The notes beneath the pieces were generated by a model. It was given only the letters and a program-made list of their open reading frames with translations. It was not told where the DNA came from and ran no database searches. Position numbers and translations under genes: made by a program. A DNA stretch of 64,000 nucleotides. It comes from an uncultured Acidobacteriia bacterium. Its GTDB lineage: Bacteria > Acidobacteriota > Terriglobia > Bryobacterales > Bryobacteraceae. Every line of letters starts with the position of its first letter. Position 1 is the first letter of the stretch. Of this stretch, positions 55,958-64,000 are shown piece after piece. Location: contig CAIVVT010000288.1 of the NCBI GenBank assembly GCA_903909435.1, forward strand, positions 1 to 64,000, written 5' to 3'.

Positions 55958-56755
55958 ATGCGTATCGCTCGGATCGTCGCCAGTCTTTCGATGTGCTATC
56001 TTTCGATGGTTAATCCAGCCCTCGGCTGGTGGGCAGAAGGTCACCGGATCGTCGCGGAGATTGCCTCCCAGCGATTGAATCCGAAGGCGAAAGCCGAGGT
56101 GGCAGCGATTCTACCGGCCGGGCAAACGCTGGAGTCGATCGCAAGCTGGGCGGACGACATCAGGAAGGAACGCAAGGAGACGGGTCCCTGGCACTACATC
56201 GACATTCCGACATCCGAGTCGCGCGGGGATTGGTCCAAGTATTGTCCAGAGCAGAGTTGCGTCGCGACGGCCATTCCCAAAATGGAGGGGATTCTGCGGG
56301 ACGCTAAGGCTACCCGGGAGCAACGGGACGAGGCGTTGCGCTTTTTGGTGCATTTTGTGGGGGACATGCACCAGCCACTGCACGTTGGCGAGCGGTCCGA
56401 TCACGGCGGCAATGCGGTGAAGGTGACCTATGATGGCCAGGCGTTGAACCTGCACGCCGCCTGGGACGGGAAGTTGATGGAAGCTTGGTTCAAGCTGGAT
56501 CCGGACGCCAGGAAACAACTCGATGCTGGTGCGCCCTCCGGAGAGCGCGCAGCATTGGCGGCGGGCAGCTTGGACGATTGGCTGTGGGAGTCCTTGGCGG
56601 TCTCGCGCGATGCGGTGTACGGCCCGTTGGATCGCTGCCAGTGCGCGGTGTTGGACCAAACCTACCTGGAGCAGTCTGTCCCCGTGATGCGACTGCAGTT
56701 GCTCCGCGCAGGGGAACGCCTGGGGCGAGTGCTGAACGAGACGCTGGGCCGGTAA
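55958..56755 (+). CDS. S1/P1-type zinc nuclease
   Basis: 265 residues from ATG 55958. Signal peptide (ARIVASLSMCYLSMVNPALG), then mature N-terminus WWAEGHRIVAEIA, where a Trp backbone/amino group normally binds zinc. Further ligands are in SWADDIR, WHYIDIP, FLVHFVGDMHQPLHVGERSDHGGNAVKV and NLHAAWDGKL. The set looks complete for a three-zinc nuclease that degrades single-stranded nucleic acid outside the cell, probably for phosphate scavenging. It is monocistronic. Confidence 0.93.
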   Translation: MRIARIVASLSMCYLSMVNPALGWWAEGHRIVAEIASQRLNPKAKAEVAAILPAGQTLESIASWADDIRKERKETGPWHYIDIPTSESRGDWSKYCPEQSCVATAIPKMEGILRDAKATREQRDEALRFLVHFVGDMHQPLHVGERSDHGGNAVKVTYDGQALNLHAAWDGKLMEAWFKLDPDARKQLDAGAPSGERAALAAGSLDDWLWESLAVSRDAVYGPLDRCQCAVLDQTYLEQSVPVMRLQLLRAGERLGRVLNETLGR

Positions 56756-57154
56756 ATTGAAGGCAAGGCCGAGGCCTGGGTTGTCCCTCTTTGCAGCGTG
56801 CTCCGACCGCGATGTGTCGTACGGTGTATTACGCCGCCCGGAATGCGTCGATCCTGAACGAGACGCGATTGCGACGACAGGTTGACCACAGGCGGGTGAA
56901 TGCCCCGCTGACACGGAATTGAAGCTAGGGTTCGTGCAAGATTTCCCGCATCGAGGGCGCAGGTCGCTGCGCTGAATATGATATTCGGTAGGCATAACCC
57001 CTGTTTTCGGCGTGTGTTACGCTTTTAGGAAGAGACTGGGCCCGGTTGGCAGCTTTCGTGCAACCTTAACTTCTGATGAGCGTCTGATGTAATAAGACGA
57101 GCAGGAGGGGGGCATGAGAGCCCGGTTGTTTGCTCCCGAGTGCGAGACGAGAAC
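56756..57154. other. 399-base intergenic region with a short ORF upstream of the TonB-type gene
   Basis: An ATG at 57114 has a very strong GGAGG just upstream and opens a 32-residue frame ending at 57212, out of frame with the TonB-type gene that it overlaps. No other coding or terminator signal was found. Confidence 0.4.
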
Positions 57155-58474
57155 ATGCAGGCATACGACCCAAGCGCGGGATACCCGCCCAAAGCACCGA
57201 ACCCGAACGTGACGCCGAAGCCGGACGCCGCGGATCGAATTCTGGGCTACCAGGCCACCGACAAACCCTGGTTTCTTTCAATCATCGACAATCTCCGGGA
57301 ACTAGCCGCGCAAAAACGACAGCCGCCGCTGCAGGTCTCCTTCCGCCCGATGACCGAAGACGAGTTGCGCGATAACGACGATCCCGCCTTGCGCCAACTT
57401 GCCCATTTTAGTGAAGAGAAGTCTTTTTTCAAGTCACTGAGAGAGAACCTCAAGGAAGTCTTCAACCCGACGAAGCTGCCGCCCCTGGAGCTGACATCGC
57501 GCCCTTTGACCAAAGAGGAAATGTCCGGTCAGGGTTCGCTTGCTCACTTGGAGCAAACTTCGCTGCCGTGGTATCGGACCATCCTGGGCGGGTTCAAGGA
57601 TCTGCTTTTTCCTGAGAAGCTGCCGCCGCTGCAGGTAACGTCGCAGCCCGTGCAGGTACGCGAACTGTTCCAGAAGGACCCCTATCGAGGCGGCTCTTTC
57701 GCTCTTTCCCTGGTGCTCCAGTTTAGTTTCGTCGGGCTACTGTTGCTTGTCGGCACCAGCAAGACAGTTCAGAACAGCCTGAAGAACGCCATGCCGGTGT
57801 TCGCCCCTAACCTAGAACCCTACACGCCCCCAATGGCCACGAAGAAGCAGGCTATGGGCGGAGGAGGCGGTGGTGGCGATCGTTCACCTTTGCCCGCCAG
57901 CAAGGGCAGATTGCCCCGCGCTTCGCTGAAGCAGTTTACGCCGCCTGTGGCGGTACTGAATAACCTCAACCCGAAACTGACGATGGAGCCAACTATCCTG
58001 ATTCCACCCGATGTGCCACTCCCGAACGTGAACATGGCGCAGTACGGCGATCCGTTCTCCAAGTTCGGCACACCGTCCAACGGCACAGGTTCCGGGGGCG
58101 GAATCGGCAGCGGTTCTGGTGGCGGCGTCGGCTCCGGCAGCGGCGGCGGGTACGGGCCTGGATCCGGTGGCGGCATAGGTGGAGGCGTGTTCCGCATTGG
58201 CGGCGGTGTGAGCCAGCCGATTCCGATCTTCAAGCCTGAGCCTGAATACTCCGAGGAAGCCCGCAAAGCGAAGTTCCAGGGCACCGTGATGCTGGCGATC
58301 GTAGTGGACACCGACGGTAAGGCCAAGAACATCCGCGTGGTACGCCCGCTCGGTATGGGCCTGGACGAGAAGGCGGTTGAAGCGGTAGGCAAGTGGCGCT
58401 TCAAGCCCGGACAAAAGGACGGGCACCCGGTGGCCGTCATGGCGAACGTTGAGGTTAATTTCCGGTTGCTGTAA
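57155..58474 (+). CDS. TonB-family energy-transducer-like protein
   Basis: 439 residues; ATG 57155 is preferred, with a GTG at 57140 as an alternative. A cytoplasmic ~185-residue N-terminal region carries three similar proline-rich LPPL-x-x-TS-type repeats (QPPLQVSFRP, LPPLELTSRP, LPPLQVTSQP). One transmembrane segment (VLQFSFVGLLLLVGT) is at about 185-200. A glycine/serine/proline spacer (GGGIGSGSGGGVGSGSGG) precedes a C-terminal TonB domain: KPEPEYSEEARKAKFQGTVMLAIVVDTDGKAKNIRVVRPLGMGLDEKAVEAVGKWRFKPGQKDG. It probably passes energy to outer-membrane receptors or acts in an envelope complex. Confidence 0.87.
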   Translation: MQAYDPSAGYPPKAPNPNVTPKPDAADRILGYQATDKPWFLSIIDNLRELAAQKRQPPLQVSFRPMTEDELRDNDDPALRQLAHFSEEKSFFKSLRENLKEVFNPTKLPPLELTSRPLTKEEMSGQGSLAHLEQTSLPWYRTILGGFKDLLFPEKLPPLQVTSQPVQVRELFQKDPYRGGSFALSLVLQFSFVGLLLLVGTSKTVQNSLKNAMPVFAPNLEPYTPPMATKKQAMGGGGGGGDRSPLPASKGRLPRASLKQFTPPVAVLNNLNPKLTMEPTILIPPDVPLPNVNMAQYGDPFSKFGTPSNGTGSGGGIGSGSGGGVGSGSGGGYGPGSGGGIGGGVFRIGGGVSQPIPIFKPEPEYSEEARKAKFQGTVMLAIVVDTDGKAKNIRVVRPLGMGLDEKAVEAVGKWRFKPGQKDGHPVAVMANVEVNFRLL

Positions 58475-58712
58475 TCGCAATCGCGGATAAGTTTCGCTTC
58501 TCCAGAGGGTGATTCGTGCTTTCCCGTTGAGGGGGAACGATTCACCCTTTTGCTTTGCCTAGTCCCTATGCGTGGACCGGCGGCCGGTGCTGGTGCAAGT
58601 CCGAGCGAGCAGAGACGGCACGATTGGGAAAGTCCCGAATGTGCAGTGGCGAGACCGGGAACTGAACTATGCATCGTGCGCCGCCACGGACCGGTCTGGA
58701 CCCTTCCAACTC

Positions 58713-61031
58713 TTAGGCGACTTCCGTCACCCCCGGAGGCAGAGTCGCCTTGTGTTTTACGTTGCCACCTTCGCGCGTCACCTCAACATGGATCAAGCCC
58801 TTGGGATGGGGCACTACGCCGCGCGCGAATTGTAGCGGCCCGAGATGCGGCCGGATGCTGACTTTACTGAAACCAGGACCGGCTGAATCGACGCCGAGCA
58901 CGTTTCGGAAGAACTCGATGTTCGGGCTAGCGCCCCAGGCATGGCAGTCCGAACGGGAATCGGGTACGTCGGTTTCTGCCCAGGTGGTGAGACCTTCGGC
59001 GAGCATCCCCTCCCACGTCCCGAGCCGTTCCAAATAGCGGTCGCCCCAACCAGCTACAGAGAGAGCGCGGTCGAGGTAATAGCGGAAGTAGACGGTGCAG
59101 TGAGCAACAGTTGTGTCTTTCCTGGGCACGCGTTCTACGAGGTCGATCAGGACGTGCGCGTCGGCCTCTGGCAGCCGCCCGGAAAGGACGACCAGAGAGT
59201 TGACGTGTTGGGAAGGAAACTTGTGCGCGGCATCCTCCGTGTACCAGTGCTTCTGGGGATCCCAGAATTTGGCGTGAATCGCCTTCCAGAGGATCTCCGC
59301 GCGTCTCCGCCAGATCTCAGCCGTCCCGTCGTTCCCGAAAAACGCTTCGAGTTCTGCGGCGTGCTGAAACGCTTGCAGGAGTTGGACCTGGATGGTCCCG
59401 GGCATCAGGTCTCCGGTCATCGGGGGAACGCCGTCATGCCAGGAGCCAACCCAGTCGACGAAGTTCCACCACGGCATCCCATGCAACAGGTGATCGCTGC
59501 CCAGATATTCGGAGAAGAAGTCCAGGACGGCGTGCGTGCCGTGGAGCATTTCACGCACAAAAGCGGGGTCATCCACATAGCGCCAGTAATCGTGGACCAT
59601 CTCGATCCACCACAGTGAAAAGGGTGGAATGTACTGTGGCAGTGTGCTGGGGTAGCGGGAAAACGTGGCGCCTTCTGCGGTCCGTGAGGCGTCGATCAAT
59701 TCGATAGCATTGCGCATCAGCCGCCCGTCGCCGGTCATGAAGAGTGAAACGAGGGCTTGAATGCGGGTGTCGCCACCGTACTGCAGTTGCTCGTAGTACG
59801 GGCAGTCCATGTAGGTTTCGTGGGCGCACAGACGGGCCGTGTGCCAGCCGGTTTCGAGGATCCGACGGTGCTGGGGAGTGCCTCCTTCGAACTTGGCACG
59901 GACCTGAAATGGATAGCCGGTGTAGACGCCGTGCAGATCTTCTATGACCAGTGGCTCGGCTCCCGTCTCGACCTCCAATTGCAAATAGCGGAATGTACGC
60001 CAGTACAAGGGACGATACACGCGCTGGCTTCCATCCGTGGTGTAGTAGTCGGCGTAGCCCCTGGACACCTTGCCTTCGATGACGTCGCGATTGCCCTTGA
60101 GCTTGGGTGGCTGGGTTTCGATCAACCCCTCCGAGTAGCGGAGCTTTAACGTCGCTGCTTTGCCGCCCTGGACCGCAAGCACCGGGAACGCGGTGGTCAG
60201 TTTCTTCTGGTCGAGCAGCAATACGGCGCGCGTGCCGGCGGGGATCTGAATGGGGAATTGCAGCGGCCCGGGCGTGACCCCAGGCAATCCCTCAACGCGG
60301 CGCAAGGACGGGATGGCCTCCTTGGTCTCCTCGCCCATGGGTATGGTCCGCGGTACGAGCATCCAGCGACTGGGCGCGTCCTGTTGACCGCGCGGGCATC
60401 CAGCGTCGCCGGGTTGAGCGAATGCCCAGGACGAGTCGTCGAAATCTGGCTGCTGCCAGCCCCAGGGGTACTTGGCAGCGTCAAACCGTTCCATCGGCCC
60501 AATGGCGGAGTATCCGCCCACCTCGTCCCGCCGGGTCATGGCATACGCCTCGTTGACGGTGCAGCGCCATTCCCTACCGGTATTAACTAGCTCCTGAGAA
60601 CGCTCGGCCGCCTGGAGCAAGAAGCCTGTACGCAGTGAGAATTGCGCCAGCGCCGAGTCCGGCCCGTCGTTGAGTGCGAGAGCGGCGAGGACATTGCGCC
60701 CGGCCTTCAGTTTGGACGCCAGATCGAGGGTCTCATAGTGCCAGTGGTTCAGGTCCCCGCGTGCCGGTCCCCAACTTACTTTCTCCCCGTTGCAATACAG
60801 TTGGTAGCGGCTATCGCCAGTGACGTGAACCACGAAAGTCGGTGGCACCGCGGCAAGGTCGAACGATTTGCGAAAGTGGCAGACGCCGTAGGCGGTCGGA
60901 GCCATGCCAGGCACGTGAATCCAATGGGCCTTCCAGGCTGTTTGCTTCCGGTCAAGCCAGGCGAAGCCAGTGGACGGCAATGCGGCAGCGGCACCGGCAG
61001 TCAGTAAAAAAGTACGACGCCCAAGGGGCAT
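58713..61031 (-). CDS. Tat-exported alpha-L-rhamnosidase-like glycosidase (GH78-type)
   Basis: 772 residues from ATG 61031, with AAGGAGG seven bases upstream. Tat signal GRRTFLLTAGAAAALP. Domains: an N-terminal beta-sandwich with carbohydrate-binding-like SRYQLYCNGEKVSWGPARGDLNHW; a middle beta domain; and a six-hairpin catalytic domain with DCPYYEQLQYGGDTRIQALVSLF, the GH78-like acid region, then PSTLPQYIPPFSLWWIEMVHDYWRY, and a C-terminal beta-sandwich. Release of rhamnose from plant or bacterial glycans is likely. It is the third gene of the relA run; 72 bases separate it from the DUF971 gene. Confidence 0.86.
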   Translation of the reverse strand: MPLGRRTFLLTAGAAAALPSTGFAWLDRKQTAWKAHWIHVPGMAPTAYGVCHFRKSFDLAAVPPTFVVHVTGDSRYQLYCNGEKVSWGPARGDLNHWHYETLDLASKLKAGRNVLAALALNDGPDSALAQFSLRTGFLLQAAERSQELVNTGREWRCTVNEAYAMTRRDEVGGYSAIGPMERFDAAKYPWGWQQPDFDDSSWAFAQPGDAGCPRGQQDAPSRWMLVPRTIPMGEETKEAIPSLRRVEGLPGVTPGPLQFPIQIPAGTRAVLLLDQKKLTTAFPVLAVQGGKAATLKLRYSEGLIETQPPKLKGNRDVIEGKVSRGYADYYTTDGSQRVYRPLYWRTFRYLQLEVETGAEPLVIEDLHGVYTGYPFQVRAKFEGGTPQHRRILETGWHTARLCAHETYMDCPYYEQLQYGGDTRIQALVSLFMTGDGRLMRNAIELIDASRTAEGATFSRYPSTLPQYIPPFSLWWIEMVHDYWRYVDDPAFVREMLHGTHAVLDFFSEYLGSDHLLHGMPWWNFVDWVGSWHDGVPPMTGDLMPGTIQVQLLQAFQHAAELEAFFGNDGTAEIWRRRAEILWKAIHAKFWDPQKHWYTEDAAHKFPSQHVNSLVVLSGRLPEADAHVLIDLVERVPRKDTTVAHCTVYFRYYLDRALSVAGWGDRYLERLGTWEGMLAEGLTTWAETDVPDSRSDCHAWGASPNIEFFRNVLGVDSAGPGFSKVSIRPHLGPLQFARGVVPHPKGLIHVEVTREGGNVKHKATLPPGVTEVA

Positions 61032-61103
61032 GGCGAATCCTCCTTGCCGGCGCAAAAGCGCAACAGCAATTCAGGATTCTATCCAATCCCGCCGGGGAGT
61101 GCG

Positions 61104-61481
61104 CTAAGCCCCCGGCCGGCAGTGCGGACAGGGGCAGATGGAACGCAGGTGGTCAAAGGAGTAAATGCCCGTGTTGTGCCCGTCATTCCAGTAGATTCTG
61201 ACCGCGTAGGCTCCGACCTCTTCGATGGACTCCATGCGGAGTTTTGGCTTGAACATTTGGAACGGATTGGGAGTGGTGGTCGAGGCTTGAGCCTCCGCTG
61301 CATAGGTGGAGCGTTTGGGTTCCGTGCCGTGAGCGCCAGTGCAGGATGCGCACGGACACTCGTCGCGCAGAAGTTCAACTGAGAATTCGCTCTTGTGGCC
61401 GTCGGACCAGTCAATGGTAACGCCGCGCGATTTGGAGACCGCGACGTGGAGGGGGGTCGTTGAAGCCGGTTTACTCTGCAT
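61104..61481 (-). CDS. DUF971-domain protein
   Basis: 125 residues from ATG 61481, 13 bases after the relA stop; a 26-residue extension back to 61559 would overlap relA and is unlike the family. The DUF971 core has VTIDWSDGHKSEFSVELLRDECPCASC and VRIYWNDGHNTGIYSFDHLRSICPCPHC. The Cys pairs (CPCASC and CPCPHC) suggest metal or iron-sulfur handling; DUF971 domains also occur in gamma-butyrobetaine hydroxylase-type N-terminal domains. Function unknown. Confidence 0.88.
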   Translation of the reverse strand: MQSKPASTTPLHVAVSKSRGVTIDWSDGHKSEFSVELLRDECPCASCTGAHGTEPKRSTYAAEAQASTTTPNPFQMFKPKLRMESIEEVGAYAVRIYWNDGHNTGIYSFDHLRSICPCPHCRPGA

Positions 61482-61494
61482 ATTCAATTCGGTC

Positions 61495-63714
61495 TCAATG
61501 GACCCGCTCGATATCCCGAACGCCTGGCACTCGGCGCATGGTCGAGACCAGTCGCTCAAGCTGCTTCTTGTCGCGAACTTCCACTGTCATCTCAACAACT
61601 GCCGCATCCAGCAGTTTCTCGTCCGCCCTTGCTTCGACGCTGCGGATGTTGACCTCTTCGCCAAACAGGATTTGCGTCAGCTGGTTCAGTAGGCCGGTAC
61701 GATCGTCGCTGTGGACTACCAGACGGACGTTGAATGACTCCCCTGGACCTTTGGCCCATTCGACCTCGATGCGGCGTTCCGCCTCATACATCAGGTTCTG
61801 AACGTTGGGGCAGGTCCGGGAGTGAACCGCAACTCCTTTGCCTCGAGTGATGTAGCCCACGATGGGTTCGCCTCGGATTGGATTGCAGCAGCGCGCGCGG
61901 TAGGTCAACAGGTCGTCGATCCCCTTAACCTGGATAACGTAGTCCTTGTCGTCTGCCGGGACCCGTCCATCCGTGGGCGACGCAGGAGGGGCTGCAGGCG
62001 CTTCGGGTTCGACAATTCCAGGCGCAAGTTTCGAGAGCACCTGACGGGCGGAGTACTTGCCCCAACCGAGCGCTGCGTAGAGATCCTCGATTTTGCTGAC
62101 GCCGTAGTCGGCGGCCACCTTCTCCATTTGCTGCCGAGTGATGCGGCTGAGCGAAACGCCCAAACGACGGGCATCGCGTTCCATCAGTTTCTGGCCAAGG
62201 TCCACTGCCTTCTCACGCTCGGTGGCGTTGATCACGTGGCGGATCTTATTTCGGGCGCGCGCCGTCTTGACGAACGCCATCCAGTCCCTGCTGGGCGACG
62301 ACCCCTTCTGGGTGATGATCTCCACGATGTCACCGTTGCGCAGGTGGTGTTTGAGCGGCACCATGCGGCCGTTCACTTTGGAGCCAGTGCAGCAATGACC
62401 TACGTCGGTATGGATGGCGTAAGCGAAATCGACGGGAGTAGCGTCTCGCGGCAGCACGACGATTCGACCCTTGGGGGTGAAGCAGTACACCTCCTCCGGG
62501 TATAAGTCCACCTTGAGGCTGGACATGAACTCGGCAGGATCGCGTGTCTCCTTCTGCCACTCAACTAACTGGCGCAGCCATTTGACGCGCTGGTCATCCT
62601 CCCCAGGACCCTTCTTGCCCTCTTTGTATTTCCAGTGCGCTGCGATGCCATCTTCAGCAACGCGATGCATCTCCTCGGTGCGGATTTGAACTTCGAAGGC
62701 CACGCCGCCCGGTCCCATCACCGAGGTGTGCAGCGATTGATAGAGGTTCGGCCTCGGAATGGCAATGAAGTCCTTTATCCGCCCAGGAATCGGGTGCCAC
62801 TCATTATGAATCTCGCCCAGAGCTGCGTAGCAATTGCGTACGGAATCGGTGATGATGCGTATCCCCAGAAGATCGTAGACTTCGTCGATTGTTATCTTCT
62901 GCTTGAACAGCTTCTGATACACCGACCAGGGACGTTTCACCCGACCTTCAACGCGCGCCGGAATTCCCTCCGCACTGAGTTTCTTCTGCACGGTATTCCG
63001 AATCGCTTCCAATACCTGCTCGCTCGCCTGACGCTTCGTTTCAATCGCGCTCTTCACTTCCTCGAAGGCGGCTGGGTCCAGGTAGCGGAACGCTAGGTCC
63101 TCGAGTTCGCTACGGAGCTTCCCCATTCCCAGGCGATGAGCTATTGGGGCGTAAAGCTCAATGGTCTCTGAAGATATCCGCTCCTGCTTGTCACGCGGCA
63201 TACTGCCCAGCGTCCGCATGTTGTGCAGGCGGTCAGCGAGTTTGACGACTATGACGCGAATATCCTCGACCATCGCCAGGAGCATCTTGCGGACGCTCTC
63301 AGCCTGACGATCTTCCCGGCTGGCCAGGTTGATCTTGCTGAGTTTGGTAACGCCATTGACGCAGCGTGCAACTTCTTCACCAAACAACCGGCGAATCTCT
63401 TCAAATGTCGCATCCGTGTCTTCGAGGACATCATGCAGCAAGGCAGTGCTGAGACAGGCCAAGTCCATCTGCATGCCGGCGAGAATCATGGCCACCTCGA
63501 CGGGGTGGAACATGTAGAGCTCGCCCGACATCCGACGCTGTCGTGAATGCCGGTCGGCCCCAAATTCGAAGGCGTTGCGAAGAATCCGGAGGTCTTCCTT
63601 AGGCCGGCGGGAATGCACGAAGTCCTCAAGTTCCACGAACCGTCGCTCCAGCGCTGGGCTAACGCCCGGAGGCAACAGGGCCGGAATGATCTCGCTAGTA
63701 GGAACTTCGTCCAT
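61495..63714 (-). CDS. relA/spoT: Bifunctional (p)ppGpp synthetase/hydrolase RelA/SpoT
   Basis: 739 residues from ATG 63714; a 15-residue extension overlaps the upstream terminator and is rejected. The hydrolase HD domain is intact (FHPVEVAMILAG, TALLHDVLEDTDATFEEI), so hydrolysis is likely. The synthetase part has RVKRPWSVYQKLFKQ, GRIKDFIAIPRPNLYQSLHTSV; RIKD matches the RxKD form typical of bifunctional enzymes. TGS (YCFTPKGRIVVLPRDATPVDFAYAIHT) and ACT domains follow. It controls the stringent response. It is followed by DUF971 and rhamnosidase-like genes. Confidence 0.96.
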   Translation of the reverse strand: MDEVPTSEIIPALLPPGVSPALERRFVELEDFVHSRRPKEDLRILRNAFEFGADRHSRQRRMSGELYMFHPVEVAMILAGMQMDLACLSTALLHDVLEDTDATFEEIRRLFGEEVARCVNGVTKLSKINLASREDRQAESVRKMLLAMVEDIRVIVVKLADRLHNMRTLGSMPRDKQERISSETIELYAPIAHRLGMGKLRSELEDLAFRYLDPAAFEEVKSAIETKRQASEQVLEAIRNTVQKKLSAEGIPARVEGRVKRPWSVYQKLFKQKITIDEVYDLLGIRIITDSVRNCYAALGEIHNEWHPIPGRIKDFIAIPRPNLYQSLHTSVMGPGGVAFEVQIRTEEMHRVAEDGIAAHWKYKEGKKGPGEDDQRVKWLRQLVEWQKETRDPAEFMSSLKVDLYPEEVYCFTPKGRIVVLPRDATPVDFAYAIHTDVGHCCTGSKVNGRMVPLKHHLRNGDIVEIITQKGSSPSRDWMAFVKTARARNKIRHVINATEREKAVDLGQKLMERDARRLGVSLSRITRQQMEKVAADYGVSKIEDLYAALGWGKYSARQVLSKLAPGIVEPEAPAAPPASPTDGRVPADDKDYVIQVKGIDDLLTYRARCCNPIRGEPIVGYITRGKGVAVHSRTCPNVQNLMYEAERRIEVEWAKGPGESFNVRLVVHSDDRTGLLNQLTQILFGEEVNIRSVEARADEKLLDAAVVEMTVEVRDKKQLERLVSTMRRVPGVRDIERVH

Positions 63715-63730
63715 CGAATGACAAGGACAA

Positions 63731-63770
63731 ATACAAAAGGCGAAGGTGAGAACACTCACCCTCGCCTTCA
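63731..63770 (-). terminator. Intrinsic terminator between TPR gene and relA
   Basis: On the minus strand GGCGAGGGTGAG (63755-63766) pairs with CTCACCTTCGCC (63739-63750) with one G-U pair and a TGTT loop, followed by TTTTGTAT. It should end transcription from the TPR gene just before relA. Confidence 0.9.
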
Positions 63771-63802
63771 GTTTAGCGGAAGTCAGGCGGTTGCCCGACC
63801 GG

Positions 63803-64000
63803 TTACTTGGAACTGCTCTCGTTCACGATGCCCGTTTGTTTAGGCTGACGCTCAGCCTTGAGCTTACGAGTGTCGAGCGCCTTCTGAATGTACTCGTCGG
63901 CCGTATTGACATCCCGCTGGTACTCAGCAGAAGAGTCAGCTAGATCGGCGCGCTCGCGATAAAGCAAATTCAAATAGGCCATGGAGTCGTCATACTCCTT
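63803..64000 (-). CDS. C-terminus of a tetratricopeptide-repeat protein (5' end beyond window)
   Basis: An open frame runs from the window edge to TAA at 63803-63805 on the minus strand; 65 residues are visible. The motif KEYDDSMAYLNLLYRERADL, followed by EYQRDVNTADEYIQKALDTRKLK, matches the end of acidobacterial TPR proteins often found with TonB-like genes. It stops 33 bases before the terminator. Its function cannot be judged from this fragment. Confidence 0.75.
   Translation of the reverse strand, partial: KEYDDSMAYLNLLYRERADLADSSAEYQRDVNTADEYIQKALDTRKLKAERQPKQTGIVNESSSK

Noticed and set aside
57114-57212. Frameshift joining the short ORF to the TonB-type gene
   Set aside because: The short frame's residues are Arg/Thr-rich and shadow-like; the TonB-type protein is complete from 57155.

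Overview
This 64 kb window is GC-rich and densely coded on both strands. It looks like a chromosomal stretch from an Acidobacteriota bacterium of the Solibacter/Bryobacter/Paludibaculum type (order Bryobacterales). That placement is an inference. It rests on many Tat- or Sec-exported glycosidase-like proteins, a DUF5107-TPR protein, an acidobacterial-style coiled-coil/GAF-like protein next to a lytic transglycosylase, a CarD regulator, a YebC-RuvC cluster, and a RelA/SpoT flanked by a TPR protein and a DUF971 protein. No rRNA, tRNA, CRISPR array, phage or insertion sequence was seen. The region reads as housekeeping genes mixed with saccharide-scavenging genes.

Layout. 1-5.9 kb: the end of a glycosidase-like protein, a secreted two-repeat protein, an APC permease, a Tat-exported M19 dipeptidase paralogue and a small membrane protein. 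6.0-9.5 kb: a minus-strand module of ATP-grasp, alpha-E and transglutaminase genes (predicted peptide synthesis or modification). 9.7-13.5 kb: dprA, a 90-residue protein, a WbsX/GH99-like protein and a glycine-rich secreted protein. 13.6-18.2 kb: leucine biosynthesis, transcribed leuA-leuB-leuC-leuD, with a divergent LysR regulator (18.5-19.3 kb). 19.6-22.8 kb: a GIY-YIG protein, a Tat lipoprotein and a sugar-phosphate isomerase-like TIM barrel. 23.0-27.5 kb: CarD, a histidine phosphatase, then an SDR / PAP2 / GNAT-like cluster that may belong to sphingolipid-type lipid synthesis. 27.9-34.6 kb: yebC-ruvC-(secreted protein)-TlpA/TPR, deoB, a DUF4097 protein and an acyltransferase-3. 34.7-43.8 kb: three large exported carbohydrate-related proteins and a heavy-metal P1B-ATPase that may start at AUU. 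44.0-52.0 kb: a minus-strand run xdhC-mobA-like-asmA-GAF-like-slt plus one small gene. 52.1-58.5 kb: a Ycf48-like propeller, acpP-fabF, a YqiA-like esterase, an S1/P1 nuclease and a TonB-type protein. 58.7-64 kb: relA/spoT, a DUF971 protein, an alpha-L-rhamnosidase-like enzyme, and the C-terminus of a TPR protein upstream of relA, separated from it by a strong terminator.

Non-coding signals include a dispersed intergenic palindromic repeat family (16.9, 19.4, 36.6-36.8 and 40.0 kb), a 151-bp element bounded by perfect 12-bp inverted repeats (55.57-55.72 kb), two convincing intrinsic terminators, and several promoters of sigma-70 form. The least ordinary items are the candidate ceramide-type lipid cassette (24.6-27.5 kb), the repeat family, the 151-bp element, the shortened LeuA, and the AUU-initiated metal ATPase.
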